Translations under genes and position numbers: made by a program
From: Hydractinia symbiolongicarpus
Lineage: Eukaryota; Cnidaria; Hydrozoa; Anthoathecata; Hydractiniidae
NCBI RefSeq assembly: GCF_029227915.1
Contig: NC_079879.1
Location: 9,794,001 to 9,858,000, forward strand
Length of the DNA stretch: 64,000 nucleotides
Direction of reading: 5' to 3'
In this document: positions 10,207 to 23,029 of the stretch, in pieces
Layout: each line of letters starts with the position of its first letter
Position numbering within the stretch: position 1 is the stretch's first letter
The notes under the pieces: model-generated
Database searches by the model: none
The model's input: only the letters and a program-made list of their open reading frames with translations
Told to the model about the DNA's origin: nothing

Positions 10207-11554
10207 ATTTTTTAATAATTTACATTCTTTGATTACGGTAGTACACTAGTAAAAGAGAGCAAGAGAAGCCTTCTTCCTAACTCAATTGATCACAACATGA
10301 TGACGTAGGACGAAATTAGTTAAGACTATGATATTTATGACTGACGGTAATTCTTACTTACAACTACTACGTAATGGAACGTCCAGGTACCTTGTGCAAT
10401 CATGAAAAGATAAGGAACACGCCCAACATAGAATTCGGAAGATCGGTTGATTTGGATGGAAGCAGAATTTCTTAAAAAATCTTAATAGTGGGCAATTGAT
10501 GGATGAAACTTGTACGTGTATTGGATTTCGGACCGCAAAAATTTCCACGTAAGGTCAGTATAAAATCTGTGACATTCAGGAAAAAGAGAGAACATTTCAG
10601 GCTAAACAGCTTCTTGGACTAAGCGAAATTTATGGTTTCTTATTTTATTTTCCTTAGCAATATACTTCTTTATGCTTCTGCACGCGTTTAGTCTATTTTC
10701 CGTTTTAATTTAAAAATTAACCACAAAAATAAACAACAAACCTTTTGACTAAATTGGTAATGCATTTATGGTTCATTTTGTCCAAATTTCATTTTTCAGA
10801 CTATGCAAGTTATTAAATTTTTTACAGTTTTTAAAGTTTACGCATTGTAATGCAGGTTCCACCTTCTTAAGAAGACGAAAAGCAACAAGCTAAAGTAGCT
10901 TATTAACGACCTTTGTGTGTGTACGTTGTGCAAGGTGATCTATGTTTTTTATACTTTTTCTTATAGAGTCTATTGAAAAACGTCAATAGAATAAGCAATA
11001 ACTTTGTTAAGCCCGTAGAAAAATACCTTTAGGTAGAGGAACATTAGAAAATTTTACAAAAATAATTCTACCTGTTGCCTCTTTTTGTAGAGCTTGAAAC
11101 GCTAATCCAAATAATGTATAGAATTATGTGCTTTTGACAAAGGCATAAGGTGATATAAGGGTTTTAAAAAATTAGTGACGTCAGCAAGGACGTGCCAAAA
11201 TGCAAAAACTGTATAGCCATATAAACAATTAAATTTTAAGATTTTAGCTAGGAACGTAGATCTCGAGGCAGTATTCTGGTGAAGCTAGCTAGCTAGCTAT
11301 ACCTAGCCATATTTTCCCCCATTCTTTTAAGGTCTTTATTCAGTTTACTTTTATGTTGGGGTGGTCATGTAGCTAGCTCTTGAGCTACCTCTGGCCAAAA
11401 AGTGAAAGAAGCCAAATGTAGTTTTTAGCGAGCTACAACATATTTGTTATTCAATACTTTTTGTGATGCTAAATGTAGCTAGGTAGCTAAAAATTTTATT
11501 ACTGTTATGAAAACTTATTCGCAAATTAAATTTCGTTAGCTGGACAGGTAAAAG

Positions 11555-11825
11555 TAAGTTGTTTACTGTGTTTTTATTTAACCGTTGTGATACAATTTTT
11601 TTTTGAAAAATGGTATTACGCTTATTACTCATGTGTGACATGGTTTACCTGTAATTAACGTTCAATCTGGTGTTAACAACGGGCTTTTATATGTGTTTTT
11701 TATTTAAGTTCTGATAAGCTTTTTTAGATAAAAGGTATTACGTCTATAGGCATGTGTGACACAGTTTATCTGTAGTAAGTGCAACACGGTTTACCTGTAC
11801 TAAGAGCTCAGTTCAGTGTTCACCA
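11555..11825. repeat. diverged tandem repeat, about 115-bp period
   Basis: The segment GGTATTACG ... CATGTGTGACA(T/C) ... GTTTA(C/T)CTGTA occurs at about 11610-11655 and 11725-11780. A short extra piece, GTTTACCTGTA, follows. The surrounding 10.2-12.2 kb has no gene I recognise. A short GCTA repeat lies near 11284-11299. Confidence 0.6.
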
Positions 11826-12244
11826 TGATCAACCTCTCGTCCCCAAGACTATTTGGTTCTCAAAGGCGCTGTGCTTTCTGATAGTTCCAAGGAAATAGCC
11901 TGGATCAGGCTCGTCAGCGTGTCGCATCTTATTGGATCACGGCATAACCCTAATTATGCAACCACTTTAGCTGGTTTCAGCGAAAATCCCAAAACTGAGA
12001 CATAAACAAATATGGCACTGAAGATATGGTGTTCATTGTTGGTGGTGGTTTTAAATCTTTAAAAAGCATTATTTTTTGTATTTTGATCTCTTTTTCCCCT
12101 TTTCTCTAAGATATCTCAAATAGAGTAATAATTTTTTTAAATATACGACATTTTTTGTTAAAAAATAGTTAGCGTCGTTGCTAGCCAGTCATAGGTAATG
12201 CATTCATAAATATGGCTCAAGAGAGAAGTGAAGTGCAGCAGGTG

Positions 12245-12549
<305 letters not shown>

Positions 12550-12552
12550 TAT

Positions 12553-12568
12553 TTGGCGACGAGGATTG
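12553..12568 (+). other. primer-binding site of the gypsy element
   Basis: TTGGCGACGAGGATTG lies just inside the 5' LTR. Sequences of this TGGCGACGAGG type are common as primer-binding sites in metazoan Ty3/gypsy elements. Confidence 0.6.
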
Positions 12569-12885
12569 GATTTTATACAAAGAAACATTTCAGAAACATT
12601 GTCAGATAAGTATTATTACGTTTTTAACTGTGTACTTGGATTCATGTACCATTTGGAAGAAAACTGTTACGCTAAGGCTGCGTTGCTCGCCAGAAGCCGC
12701 CTTCGCTGTTTTTTTTAATTTGTGCTACGGCTACGACTTAACGTAGGACATCACCACGCTTAACCAAATTAGGATTCAAGTGTTGTGTGCATAAAACATA
12801 AACAAATATAACGCATGCCTTAGCAAATCTTCGCTCGTGTGTGCAAGAATTTCAACTACAAGATCACAAATAAAATACTTCAAAC

Positions 12886-13690
12886 ATGCACAAGCGTTGG
12901 TGTATGTGGGTAGAAAATTTGCAATACTGTTTTCCTTTTGAAGGACTAGATACAGTACCGACAGAAGATGGTGCTGTCTCACCAGAAGTTAAGAAAAAAG
13001 CAGCGCTCCTAGCCTTAGGCGGCCATCAGTTGCGGGAGCTCTACAACAACCACGAAGATACAGGGAAGACATGCACTGAGGCAAAGTGGAAGATGGAAGA
13101 GCATTTCAAAGGTTCAAAGAATTTCACTGCAGAAAGATACCAATTTTTCTGCATGAGACCACTATCAACTCAAGAAATCACTATCAACTCAAGATCAATG
13201 GGTTACTCGTTTAAAGGCTAAAGCTAGAGACTGTAAGTTTGATCAAATGAACATGAAGGAAGCAATTAAGATAATGGTAACTCTACACACACCGATTCCT
13301 TAATTGCAAACAGCTGTCATAAGAGATGATATGACTTTCGAGTAAATAATGAAATTGGCACAATCTATGGAGCGGGCTCACCGAGAAGTTAGTTACATGA
13401 AGGCAAACATTATGGAACCTCATGACACTCAATCGGCGGAGAATATCGACCTTAACAAATAGGCACATTATGCTGATCAGCAAGGTATGCAGCTGGCACC
13501 AAAAAAGCCAGTCAACAAATCAACAAAAATGGTTGAGTTGTGTCGTTATTTTGGAGAATCGACACCACACAAAGGAAGTTGCAAAGCAAGAGGTGCCACA
13601 TGTAATAACTGTGGCATGAAAAATCATTTTTAGAGAGCTTGTAAAAACAAGAACGTCAACTTGGTTATTGCACATCCAGGACCATAAGGA
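12886..13690 (+). pseudogene. gypsy gag-like region with zinc knuckle
   Basis: The 12886-13221 frame resembles gag N-terminal domains (charged, with KKKAALLALGGHQLREL). Further pieces continue in other frames to about 13680. A nucleocapsid knuckle of the type CNNCGMKNHF-stop-RAC (CX2CX4HX4C) lies at about 13600-13640 with an in-frame stop inside it. At least two frame changes separate the pieces, so no functional Gag can be made. Confidence 0.75.
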
Positions 13691-13735
13691 GGGTCATTTT
13701 ACAAATATGGGGGAACAGAAATTAAACTTGATGCA

Positions 13736-15600
13736 GTGAAGGAGAAGCTACGAGCCACCAGTGAAAACTACCCATCCACTGTAATCGAGGTAAACATTGA
13801 CAACACCAGGATCACTATGCAAGTAGATTCAGGGGCAAATGCAAATGTATTTCCACGGAATGTTTATGAAGAACACTTAAAACACATTCCTTTTCGATCA
13901 ACCAAGGCAAAACTACAACCATAAAACTCTGTTACATTACCAATTAAGGGGAATTTGAGGCACAAATCACTGCCAACAATGTACAGGCTACCTTTTATGT
14001 AACAGAGGGAGCTGCTGCACAAAGTTTAATGGGAAAATACACAGCTTTCGATTTAGATGTATTGGCTATTAATGCAAATCATCTCAACAACCAACAAACT
14101 GTAAAACAGGTACACACCCAAGTACAACATCTAGAATATAGAGAAATGGCCAAACATCTAACTCCCATAGATCCACCGGTAAACTTGAAAAGCAGCTTGA
14201 AGTTACAAAACACAATCAAGAACAGAAGGTTGATGTCATCATGCACCACATTTATGTAGTATTCAATGGCATTGAGAAGCATAAATATCGTCAGGTTCAC
14301 CTTCATATTGATGAAACAGTGTGCGTAGTTGTGCAAGCGCAACGTCGGAGTTGGAGACTCTGTTACAGGAGCTTGAAAAGAAAGATGTCATTGAACGGGT
14401 AGAGGGACCAACTGACTGGGTCTTAAACATTGTCATAACACCAAAAACCGATCCATTACAAATAAGAATGAGTTTTAAATGGATACCGCCAATAAAGCAA
14501 TTCAACGGAAGCGTCATGTCATACCAACGATTGAGGAACTTAGATACAGAATGAATGGAGCATGCCATTTTTCTAAGTTGGACATGAACCATGGTTATAA
14601 TCAATTTGAAATTGATGACTCATCTCGATACGTCACAGTGTTTTACACTCATGAAGGCCTACGTCAATTAAAGCGACTCAACTTTGACACCCATTCAGCT
14701 GCAGAAATATTCCATGATGAAATAACTAACACTTTAGCTGACATCCAACAGGCTGCTAACATCTATGATGACATCATTGCATTTAGTCGTACTCAACGAG
14801 AACATGATTTAACATTAATCCAGGTTTTACAACGACTAACAGACTGTGGACTAACATTGGGACGATCCAAATGTCAACTTAATGTGACATCTGTTAAATG
14901 GTTTGGTTTAATATTCATGGCTAGTGGTATATCACCGGATCCTGCCAAGGTACCTGCGCTTGATGCCATGACAACACCCTCAAATGCAACAGAAGTGAGA
15001 TCCTTTCTAGGCATGACTAATTTCAGCTGTACCTTTATTCCTGGTAATGCCAACATCACTGCACCTTTACGACAACTAACATGTACAGTTTTTGAGTGGA
15101 CAGAGGAATGCAACACTGCATACAACAAGCTCAAGGAAGTTTTGAAGCAACACTCAAAGATGGCTTATTTTTATCCGTGTAAGGACACCAAGCTATTGTA
15201 GACGGATCGAAGAAGGATGGTTTTGCTTCTATCCTTGCCTAGAGAGATTCTCAAGACAACATCTTTAAGCCTATTCGTTATGACAGTAGAGCTACTACAC
15301 CTACCGAAAGAAATTACTCACAACTAGAGATTGAAAGCCTTGCCCTCGTTTTTGGAACAATGAAGAACCACATATATCTGTATGGGCTTCCCCAATATAC
15401 TGCCAGTACAGATCATTAACCTTTACTAGCCTTGTATAAGCAAACGAAGCAGGACATGCCAGCACGTATTCTGAGGCACAAACTAAAACTACAAAGCTAC
15501 AATTTCACGAACCTGGTTCAGTTAACCCATCTGATTATTTTTCTCGCCATCCACAGCAAAAGCAGGTTCCATCCCAACAAGAAAAAGTGAATTTCCTTTA
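13736..15600 (+). pseudogene. gypsy protease, reverse transcriptase and RNase H relic
   Basis: Retropepsin: VDSGANANVFP at about 13810-13860, then a stop. Reverse transcriptase: the fragment EKKDVIERVEGPTDW at about 14370-14420, then a 240-residue frame (14479-15201) with FSKLDMNHGYNQFEI (motif A, Asp kept) and IYDDIIAF where F/YxDDI is usual (motif C). RNase H sequence with TDGSKKDG and traces to about 15600 follows after a stop at 15199. Codons are broken in several places. Confidence 0.85.
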
Positions 15601-15603
15601 TAC

Positions 15604-16430
15604 TTGGTCACCAATGCTGTCATGAAAAGTGATTCAGCCATTACCACTGATATGATTGTGCAGGCAACGTTGGAAGATCCAACGCTTCAATCTCTTGTTA
15701 TTACTGTACAACAAGGATACATTGACAAGAGGCAGAAAGAGCTACAACCCTACAAAGACATCTTCAAAGAAATCAGTGTGGACGATTCATGTATTATATT
15801 GCAAGGAGACAGGATCATTATACCGTCACAGCTATAACAGACAACTGTACAACTAGCGCACGAAGGCCATCAAGGCATAGTGAAATGCAAACAACTCATC
15901 AGAAGCACTATGTGGTTTCCAGGAATAGATGCTATGGTGGAGGCATCTGTAGCATTTTGCAACCCGTGTCAAGCTGCAACAGATCCGAAGCAACAAGAAC
16001 CAATTCACTACCAAAACAACCCTTGGTTAAAATTAAAACTGACCTATTTGAGCCAATCGAGGGTGGTAATGAGTACCTACTAGTTGTACGAGACATATAT
16101 ACTCGGTACCCTACTGTAGAGGTAGTTCACGACACATCTGCACAATCAGTACTGCCAGACATTCATTGCATTTTTTCCCTTTTTGGAATTCTGGAATATC
16201 TAGGGTCAGATAATGGCCGGCCTTATAGTAGCACAACATTTGCAAGCTATGCCAAAGCTATGCCAAATACATACATCTGAACTGGAGACACGAATTACAG
16301 CGTTACTGCGGACATACCAGGGCACTCCACATACAGTGATGAGTCGTAGTCCAGAGGAGATTTTTTTCAATGGCAGACAATACAGAACCCGGTTGCCTGC
16401 TGCACGCCGCGCTTAAAGGCCAAAGCTCCA
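15604..16430 (+). pseudogene. gypsy integrase relic
   Basis: The zinc-binding HHCC region appears around 15845-15985 (LAHEGHQG ... FCNPCQAA). Core pieces of the DDE fold follow, with VVRDIYTRYPTVEVV and LGSDNGRPYSS at about 16080-16240. Near 16240-16275 a short AGCTATGCCAA duplication sits where a large part of the core is missing. The next piece (16280-16420) has the RTYQGTPH ... SPEEIFFNGR signature of the core's end. Frames change between pieces. Confidence 0.8.
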
Positions 16431-16856
16431 CACTGAAATATCAGCCAAACAGGAGGCAAGACAAACCTCGATGAAAAAATATGCAGACCGTAAAGCATAT
16501 GTTGCAGAGAGTGAGCTACAAGTGGATGATTGGGTTATGTACCGCCAAAAGCAAACAAAAGAAGAGTGATACACCCTACTGTGGAACCCCACATCATGTT
16601 ATCAAAAAAGTTGGTGATAGAGTCACTGCAGTGTGAGATAGACATGTCATCACACGTCATATCACCTACTTTAATGAAATGAACAATCACCCAGGGAAAG
16701 AAAGGAGTCAGAAACTATTCACGAAATCAAAGCAGCAGACTGTGATATACCACCGTTAACCTGTGAAAGAAAAGCGGACAAAAACGGAGTAAACAGTGAA
16801 GATGAAAGTATGCAAACTGTGGAGTATGAAGTGAAGGAATACAGAGTCTTTGAAAT

Positions 16857-16867
16857 AAAAAGGGGAG
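16857..16867 (+). other. polypurine tract
   Basis: AAAAAGGGGAG directly precedes the 3' LTR start (TGTAGTG), as expected for the plus-strand primer of an LTR retrotransposon. Confidence 0.75.
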
Positions 16868-16870
16868 TAA

Positions 16871-17007
16871 TGTAGTGTCGGAGACTGCGTATATACAGAC
16901 TTTTCTGTATTTGTATATATAAGGCACGGAGTGAAGTGTATATAGCCTCTTTGTATTTAACTATATTACGAGATATACGTGTTATTTCTTGTCCTGCTGG
17001 CATCTCT
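16871..17007 (+). repeat. 3' LTR, 137 bp
   Basis: Starts TGTAGTGTCGGAG right after the polypurine tract and ends CTGGCATCTCT. Its right part matches the 5' LTR. It is short for a gypsy LTR. It contains TATATATAAGG, a possible TATA box. Confidence 0.75.
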
Positions 17008-19360
17008 CATGAACCAACTCTGTAATAGAATTGACAGTTATTTTGAGGCCTTCATATGTCTGCCAAAATATAAACATATTTGACTTTGCGTTTTTAGAAA
17101 AATCACCTGGTCGATCCTCAATGGCTGTAACCAATCTGAAAAATATTGAATGAAAACTTTACGTAGCCATACAAAGCTTGCGTCATCGACTTATGAAAAT
17201 GAAACATGAAATGATTTCCTGTTTTGCTTGTATTCTTCCGTGTTTCGGATGGTCAAGAAATCGAAAAACCCATTCATCATCTGGCAAAACTTAGCAGTAC
17301 CACCTGCCATAATTATGGGTCATAATTATTCAAAATTGTGCTGATTGTTAAACTTGTGCTGCTAGCTTAACCTTCATTACAGAAAAAGATGATAAGTTGA
17401 TGTGATCATGTAATAATTTAGGTGGAAGGTGTAATCCACATTCACGATCCTCATAAAATTTATCAGCTGTGTAATTCCAAATGAGGAACATTCCATCATT
17501 CCACATAAACCTTGTGCATCTACAAGCACCAGAGTTTGACAAGCAATTACGAGCAGTTTTTATCGATTGAGGGGGATCAGAGAGATAGCAGATGTATCGT
17601 TTTTCAGCATTAAAATAATTTACTGTGCGATATGTAACATCAACATCTGGATTTATATCGTCAGCTTTTGTTAAGTTAAAATGCATACGAAAAAGCTTCC
17701 TGTTTGGTGATGCTCCAGCACATTTTGCGGCAACGACTTTTAGATTGCATTGTAGTTCACATATGCCAACTGCTTTCCAAAACAAAGGAAACATTTGACT
17801 TGCCGTAGCTCCAGTTGTTGCAAAGTTAGCCAGACTGAACTTAAAAGGGTTTACGATACTCCGAACATGAAAAATCAATACATGGGATGTTAACCTATCT
17901 ACTTTTTGTAATTTGCATAGTTTATATTTATGTTTCCAAGATCGACAAATACAATTAATTCACCTGTATGTTTATCCCAGACTAAATGTTCTTGGATTTT
18001 CATTTCGTCAAATAAAAGGACAACAAATTTTCAATGTCATTGAAATGCTCAACTTTATGTTTTAATTCTTCAACTATACTTTTATTGAATCCTCATTGTG
18101 GATGGATAGTTCTTGTAATCTCTCAATCTACGTCGACTAGGTAGAATCACAAAACCAGTATCAGATTTTTCATCACAACGGCTTTCATCATAAGTAGCTG
18201 GTGACTTTACTGCCGATGACAAACAATATCTCATTACCATTGGGTGGTAACGGACACCAGTTTTTGTAGACAACAAATACTTTTGTTGCTCCTCTCAGAA
18301 GAATTTCATGAATGGAGAAATTGTCGATGTGTTGGTGTTTTACATAATGGTTTTTTAAATCTGAACGTAGCTCTAAACTAACAGGGACTGAAGAAAAAGA
18401 TATTTCCTCTTGTAACAATTTTATTTCATGTTTAACGACATGTTCTCAAATTTCAAGGACTCGTTTTCTTCACGTTCATTGCTAAGCCTTAGCACAACAC
18501 GTTCTGGCGATGTTAAAGAAATTGGTGCATTTAACTTTGCTGGAACAGTCAAATTTCTTGATGGACGTTTTACAGATTTTTGCGATTTTTTAACAGTACT
18601 GTCACATTCAATGTAAATTTTTTCATCGTTAAATTGTAACAGTGAACAATGCATAGATTGATGATATTCTGACTGTTGTAAGGACATTTCATCAGAATAA
18701 ACACAAAATTTTTTCAAGATGTTATGTTTTTTTAAGTGGTGTGAATGTACAAGTGACAAATCAATAACTCCAGATAGTTCTTGTACTGTTTCTTTTCACA
18801 GCAATCTTTTCAACAGAAGGTCTTGGCTTGACTGCTGTGCTAAATAAAAATATAATTTACTGTAAGTATATATTTTCCTGTAGTCATATTTTCTGTATAT
18901 GCATAAATGCTTATAAATAGCTAGCTATATACGTTTCTGTACAGACAAATATATGGTCTCATACCTGGAAAAGGGAATACTTTTTATTGGTAAATTTAGT
19001 GTTGGAATAGATCTGGAATTAGTGTTCTTCTTTTTTCATCTAAATAAACAACAGGTATAAGAGAAAGCTCTATTAATAGTGTTTCCAATGTTTACATAGC
19101 TAAAAGTACATAAAATAGGTCCTACGTTGTATAAGCTGACTCTGTTGAAAGTGTTTTTCGCATACATAAATTACGTTTTTCAATCTGTGTCCTCAGCTTA
19201 TTATCAACAACACGATCCTTCGTAATCACAGCAATAAGCTTCTGTCTCCAAGATGTGTTGTACTCATTATTTCCTTGTGGAATACAAAATATTGAGATGC
19301 CAGTAGTTCTTCTCGAAGTAGAGCAACCAAATATCGAACAATTAGCACCAGGCATAGAAA
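17008..19360 (-). pseudogene. P-element-type (THAP9-like) transposase, decayed, cut by the gypsy insertion
   Basis: Cut-and-paste transposase of the P superfamily. From the N-terminus (right to left): THAP exon; small exon 19039-18965 (after a TTTAG acceptor, before GTATGAG); then a long exon from 18840. Recognisable stretches are YKNWCPLPPN (about 18265-18240), SPATYDESRCDEK and LPSRRRLRDYKNY (about 18210-18110), LVWDKHTGELIVFVDLG (about 17985-17935, RNase H-like region), and a clean 176-codon frame 17878-17348 with SLANFATTGATASQMFP and CTRFMWNDGMFLIWNY. Then come GGTAKFCQMMNGFF (about 17310-17270) and RPGDFSKNAKSNMFIFW (about 17115-17065). The frame stops at 17008 where the LTR begins. I count at least five one- or two-base shifts, so it is dead. 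No P-type sequence is visible on the far side of the LTR element. Confidence 0.85.
19126..19355 (-). pseudogene. THAP zinc-finger exon of the P-type transposase
   Basis: DNA-binding THAP domain, C2CH type. It starts at an ATG with MPGANCSIFGCSTSRRTTG (first two cysteines), then WRQKL and TKDRVVD. The last cysteine and histidine are present as VCEKHF, but only in another frame, because one base is missing near 19165. A GTAGGA donor follows. THAP fingers are the normal N-terminal domain of P-element transposases. Confidence 0.85.
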
Positions 19361-20207
19361 ATTACAGCATAAATAAAAAATTACTTTAAAAAAATATAAG
19401 CTTCGCTAAGGTTTCCTGCTTGTTTTTTAAATTTTGGTGTCCCTAAATGTAGTCTGGGTACTAGAAAGTGTAGGAACCCGAGTTATTTGCCGGAAGCAGA
19501 GCGCGTTGGCACGAATCTTCAGATGTTAGTAGGTTGGCTATATACTTTGAATAAAAAAACATGTATTAATTGAGCAGTTAACGAGGGTTCAAGGCAGAAT
19601 TTCGATAACAAATCAACAAGTTAGCCGTTTTCTTTTGTTGATTTATATTTACAGCTGAATAAGTTAGCTATATGCATGCTGAAAAAACACACAGAAGCAA
19701 AAATAGCATCAATCTAGCGCAGTGTAGCATAGAACAATGCAGAATAGAACAATGCAGCTTAGAACATATTACATCAAAACAAGCTTCCTGGCACTCAAAA
19801 GTTCTCTGAAGCTTAGTGATCCCTGTATTAGGGCCCAGAATCCATTACTATTCTTATTATCTCATTGTTAAAAATCATAATGGCTTGGTTCCCAGGGACA
19901 TTCTTAAAGATAACCTATAAATAACGCCGATAGCTTCCAATAGCTTGGATACCATTAACTTTGAGGCAACCAGACTCTGCGTTGTCTATGTTTATCTCTA
20001 TCTGCCTCACGGGGCAGAAATCAAGAATGAAGCCATCACAATACACTTAAAATTTTAAGCTAAATAACCTGGAAACAGAGCAATGACGTCAGCCAACAAT
20101 ACAAAAAACTGAAATGTTCATTACCTTCCTCAACTGTTTTTGGCCAAACTTTGAAAAGAAAACGTGTAAACCGGAATTGCGTACCCTTAATTTATAATTA
20201 AACTTAC
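19361..20207. other. no gene recognised; short tandem near 19705
   Basis: AT-rich. GCATAGAACAATGCAGAATAG-type units of about 16 bases repeat near 19725-19765. The outer terminal repeat of the P-type element is probably here but I could not define it. Confidence 0.35.
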
Positions 20208-20537
20208 CGAAAACAGGATCGAATATGTAGGGAATTATTCTAGTATGCCATATTTTGTCAAAGACTCCTTCCAATTTATTAGTAGCAGGATCATTAAACA
20301 GTGGTATCATTCTCTTAGGTAATACGCTCATGTGTGCAGTCGTCTTGTCTAAGAAAGAGTAGGAAAATTAATACACATTTTCAAAATTGATTTTAATCGC
20401 ATACACAAAAAAGTAAGGAAACACGCTAACAAAAGATTCTTGCAATTACTTTCCTTATTTGAAGGATCATAAGAAGAAAGTGCAGAGGAAATGTGGGTAA
20501 ATCCTCTCCTGCCTACAAACTCTTTGTGTCCTATCAT
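20208..20537 (-). CDS. two exons of an unrecognised host gene
   Basis: The first exon (20537-20450) starts at an ATG reading MIGHKEFVGRRGFTH and ends at donor GTAATT with one base of a codon. The second (20348-20208) begins after TTCTTAG, supplies the other two bases, continues the frame (KRMIPLFNDPATNKLEGVFD ... IPYIFDPVFG) and ends at a strong donor, GGTAAGTTT. The matching phases and the strong donor make a real gene likely. I do not recognise the family, and there is no obvious signal peptide or membrane segment. The rest of the gene would lie to the left, so the P-type and gypsy elements may sit in one of its introns. Confidence 0.5.
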
Positions 20538-22149
20538 TGTTTCATAAATACTGTCGATTTAAGCATAGAGATAATCTACACAGATCTGGAACTAGAAATT
20601 TATTCATTCATTCATTCTAACAACTTTTAATTGCTTCAATGACTTAAACTTTTAGAAAATTGGCCCTAATTTGGTCGCTAATATAGTCCCTAGTTACCCA
20701 CGCAGGAGATAACGTCAGTTATTCCCACTGGTTTCCAAGTTGTTCAGCCTTAAACTTAAAGATGGCTATACTAATCTAAGAAGCTTTTCTTAGATGTTAC
20801 TATTGTTTTAATCTCAATGTGTTGTAAATTACAGAACAATTTTATAGGCAATGTTTTATGTTATTCAATATTTTATTTAAGAAAATCGTAAAAAGTATAA
20901 TCGACTATGCAGAAGTCACAGACAGACAAACAAACAGACAGAACCTTATTATTATAGGAGATATAAAACATATGTTTTTCGCAAGAAAAGATATGTTTAC
21001 AGTTTAAGATTCTCTGGTGTGGAATATTAAAGCGCTCCTAAGTATTTTTTAAAGTCTTTTACCTCTTTTTATTTTTTAGTGTTGTAAAAATTCTTATGTA
21101 TTAGTTTATATTAAAGCAAACTTGTCAAGAATTAAAGATTATATAAATATTCAATATACATGAACTTGTAATTTCTTGGAATTTTTTGTCTTTATAAGCT
21201 CCTATAGTTTTTAAAATTATATTTTCATACAATACAAATGCAGATAACATTCTATTATCCTTTCAGGTAATCCAGTGACATATTATTCTTAAAAATGAAT
21301 GACATCATTCTGTTTCATTGCAATTTCCAATGAAATTTTTTATCCTAAAGTGCTCCTTAGACCTGATTTCACAAGTTAAGCTATCTTCGACAGTATTTCA
21401 AAAATAAAAACTTAAAAAAAGTGTTGACCATTTCCCTAAATAAAAATTTGCGAAATTGTCTTTCACGGAATATAAAATCCAAAATCGCTCCTCGTAATTT
21501 AATAATATATTAAAGTTTTTCTAGATTCTTTTTTGTATGAAAGTCTGTATTGAAAAACGCCAAAATGCCTATTTTAGGATAAAAAACTGATTTTAGCAAG
21601 CTTAAAAAGTACACTTTTTGACAAATTAAAAAAATTATTACCCTTATCACTCCATTCTTTCGCGCTCTCATGCAAATTTTTGGGCCGCGGAATGTTTTTG
21701 CAGCTCCAAAATTTACATTTTTAACTTAAAATGTGTTTATATCATTAATTTCATTTTGTTACAAAGCAATTGTATTAGGCGAAAATATGGTCACCATGGT
21801 GCCCTCCTCGAGCTACAAAAGCTTAGTAATTAGTCGAACATCTAATAAACCGGTTGAATGTCAATGTTGAAGGGATTTGACTTAATTTAGACCTTAAAGC
21901 TTTTTAGGAATGTTCTCATGGCGGCAATTGATATACTACAATTTTTGCTGACGCTAGCAATTCGCATGACGGGTGTTATAACTTCCTAACTATAACTTTT
22001 AAAAAATTCAGCATTTCATATGTTACAGCGCAACCTTCAGCATATCCATCGAAATGGTTACAAAGTTGGACGGAGTTGACAACTCAATTTCAAATAATTC
22101 CCTTGCTTTAAAAGTTGCTGACTCTGTCATTTTATCTTACTAGAATGTG
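20538..22149. other. no gene recognised; possible Helitron 5' fragment near 20930
   Basis: AT-rich. A minus-strand piece around 20925-20965 (TATAATAATAAGGTTCTGTC) resembles the start of the small Helitrons found elsewhere in the window, but it is too short to be sure. Confidence 0.3.
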
Positions 22150-22320
22150 CATTGTAGGGGATACGAAACGATTCAATAAGCTCAATCCCCGCAATTTCTG
22201 AAGAATGGCGTGTAATGAACGTACCATAAACTATGTATTCTTTAGAAACACATAGACGTCTAGACAAACTGTTTATGACTAATAATTTTTTATGATTAAT
22301 TTGCTACATTTTTTTTTAAT
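22150..22320 (+). repeat. dispersed repeat, copy 1
   Basis: Shares an ordered series of words with 32060-32240: CGATTCA(A/G)TAAGCTCAA, GCGTGTAA(T/C), TAGACGTCTAGACAA, CTGTTTATGA and TTTTT(T)ATGAT. No coding potential. It contains the palindrome TAGACGTCTA. Confidence 0.75.
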
Positions 22321-23029
22321 TTTAAAAAAGCAGAATTTCCTTCAGTATTCTTTTTGGCGGCAAAATAAGCTAAGGTATGTTAAACACATAAAGTGTAAGT
22401 TAAAAGTTTATTTGGACGAAGGAACACAGACAACACAAGGAACTGTATTTAATAAAAAGAAATGGTATGTTACGAGCTTTTAAAAGTCATTGTTGTTACT
22501 TAGACTGACAATAAACTTTTATGTTTCCATGCACAATTATGAAGGATATAATGAGCTCAAAAGGTTTGAAGTTTATTATATTCGAAAGTTTGAGTTAAAA
22601 GAAAGGTAAGTGTTTATATCGAGTGAATCATTGATATGCAATATATTAAGGGAACTTTTCTGTCATTTTCAGTTTTATTTGGATGCCTAATGTGATATTT
22701 AAGATGATTTAAGTTGTTGTTTTTGTTTTCAGTGATTCTAATCTTTTTTTACAGCCATTAGCTCGACTTTTGTGTTGGTCACTAAAGTCAAAAACCAACA
22801 AACTTTTCGTAGCCCCCATAATTAGGCTCTTTTTATTGCAGTCACAATCTTTATATTTGACAAATTTCAACAACATAAAAGACTTACTTGTTACTATGGC
22901 AGGAAAAGAGAGCCCAAACTTGAAGAAATAAGCCATAAAGCAAAATAAAAAGCTATGGGAATGCATCTTTCACGCAACCACCGTCTTTTTCATCCAAAAA
23001 CAACTTAGTTATAATTTTTGCACCAAAAG

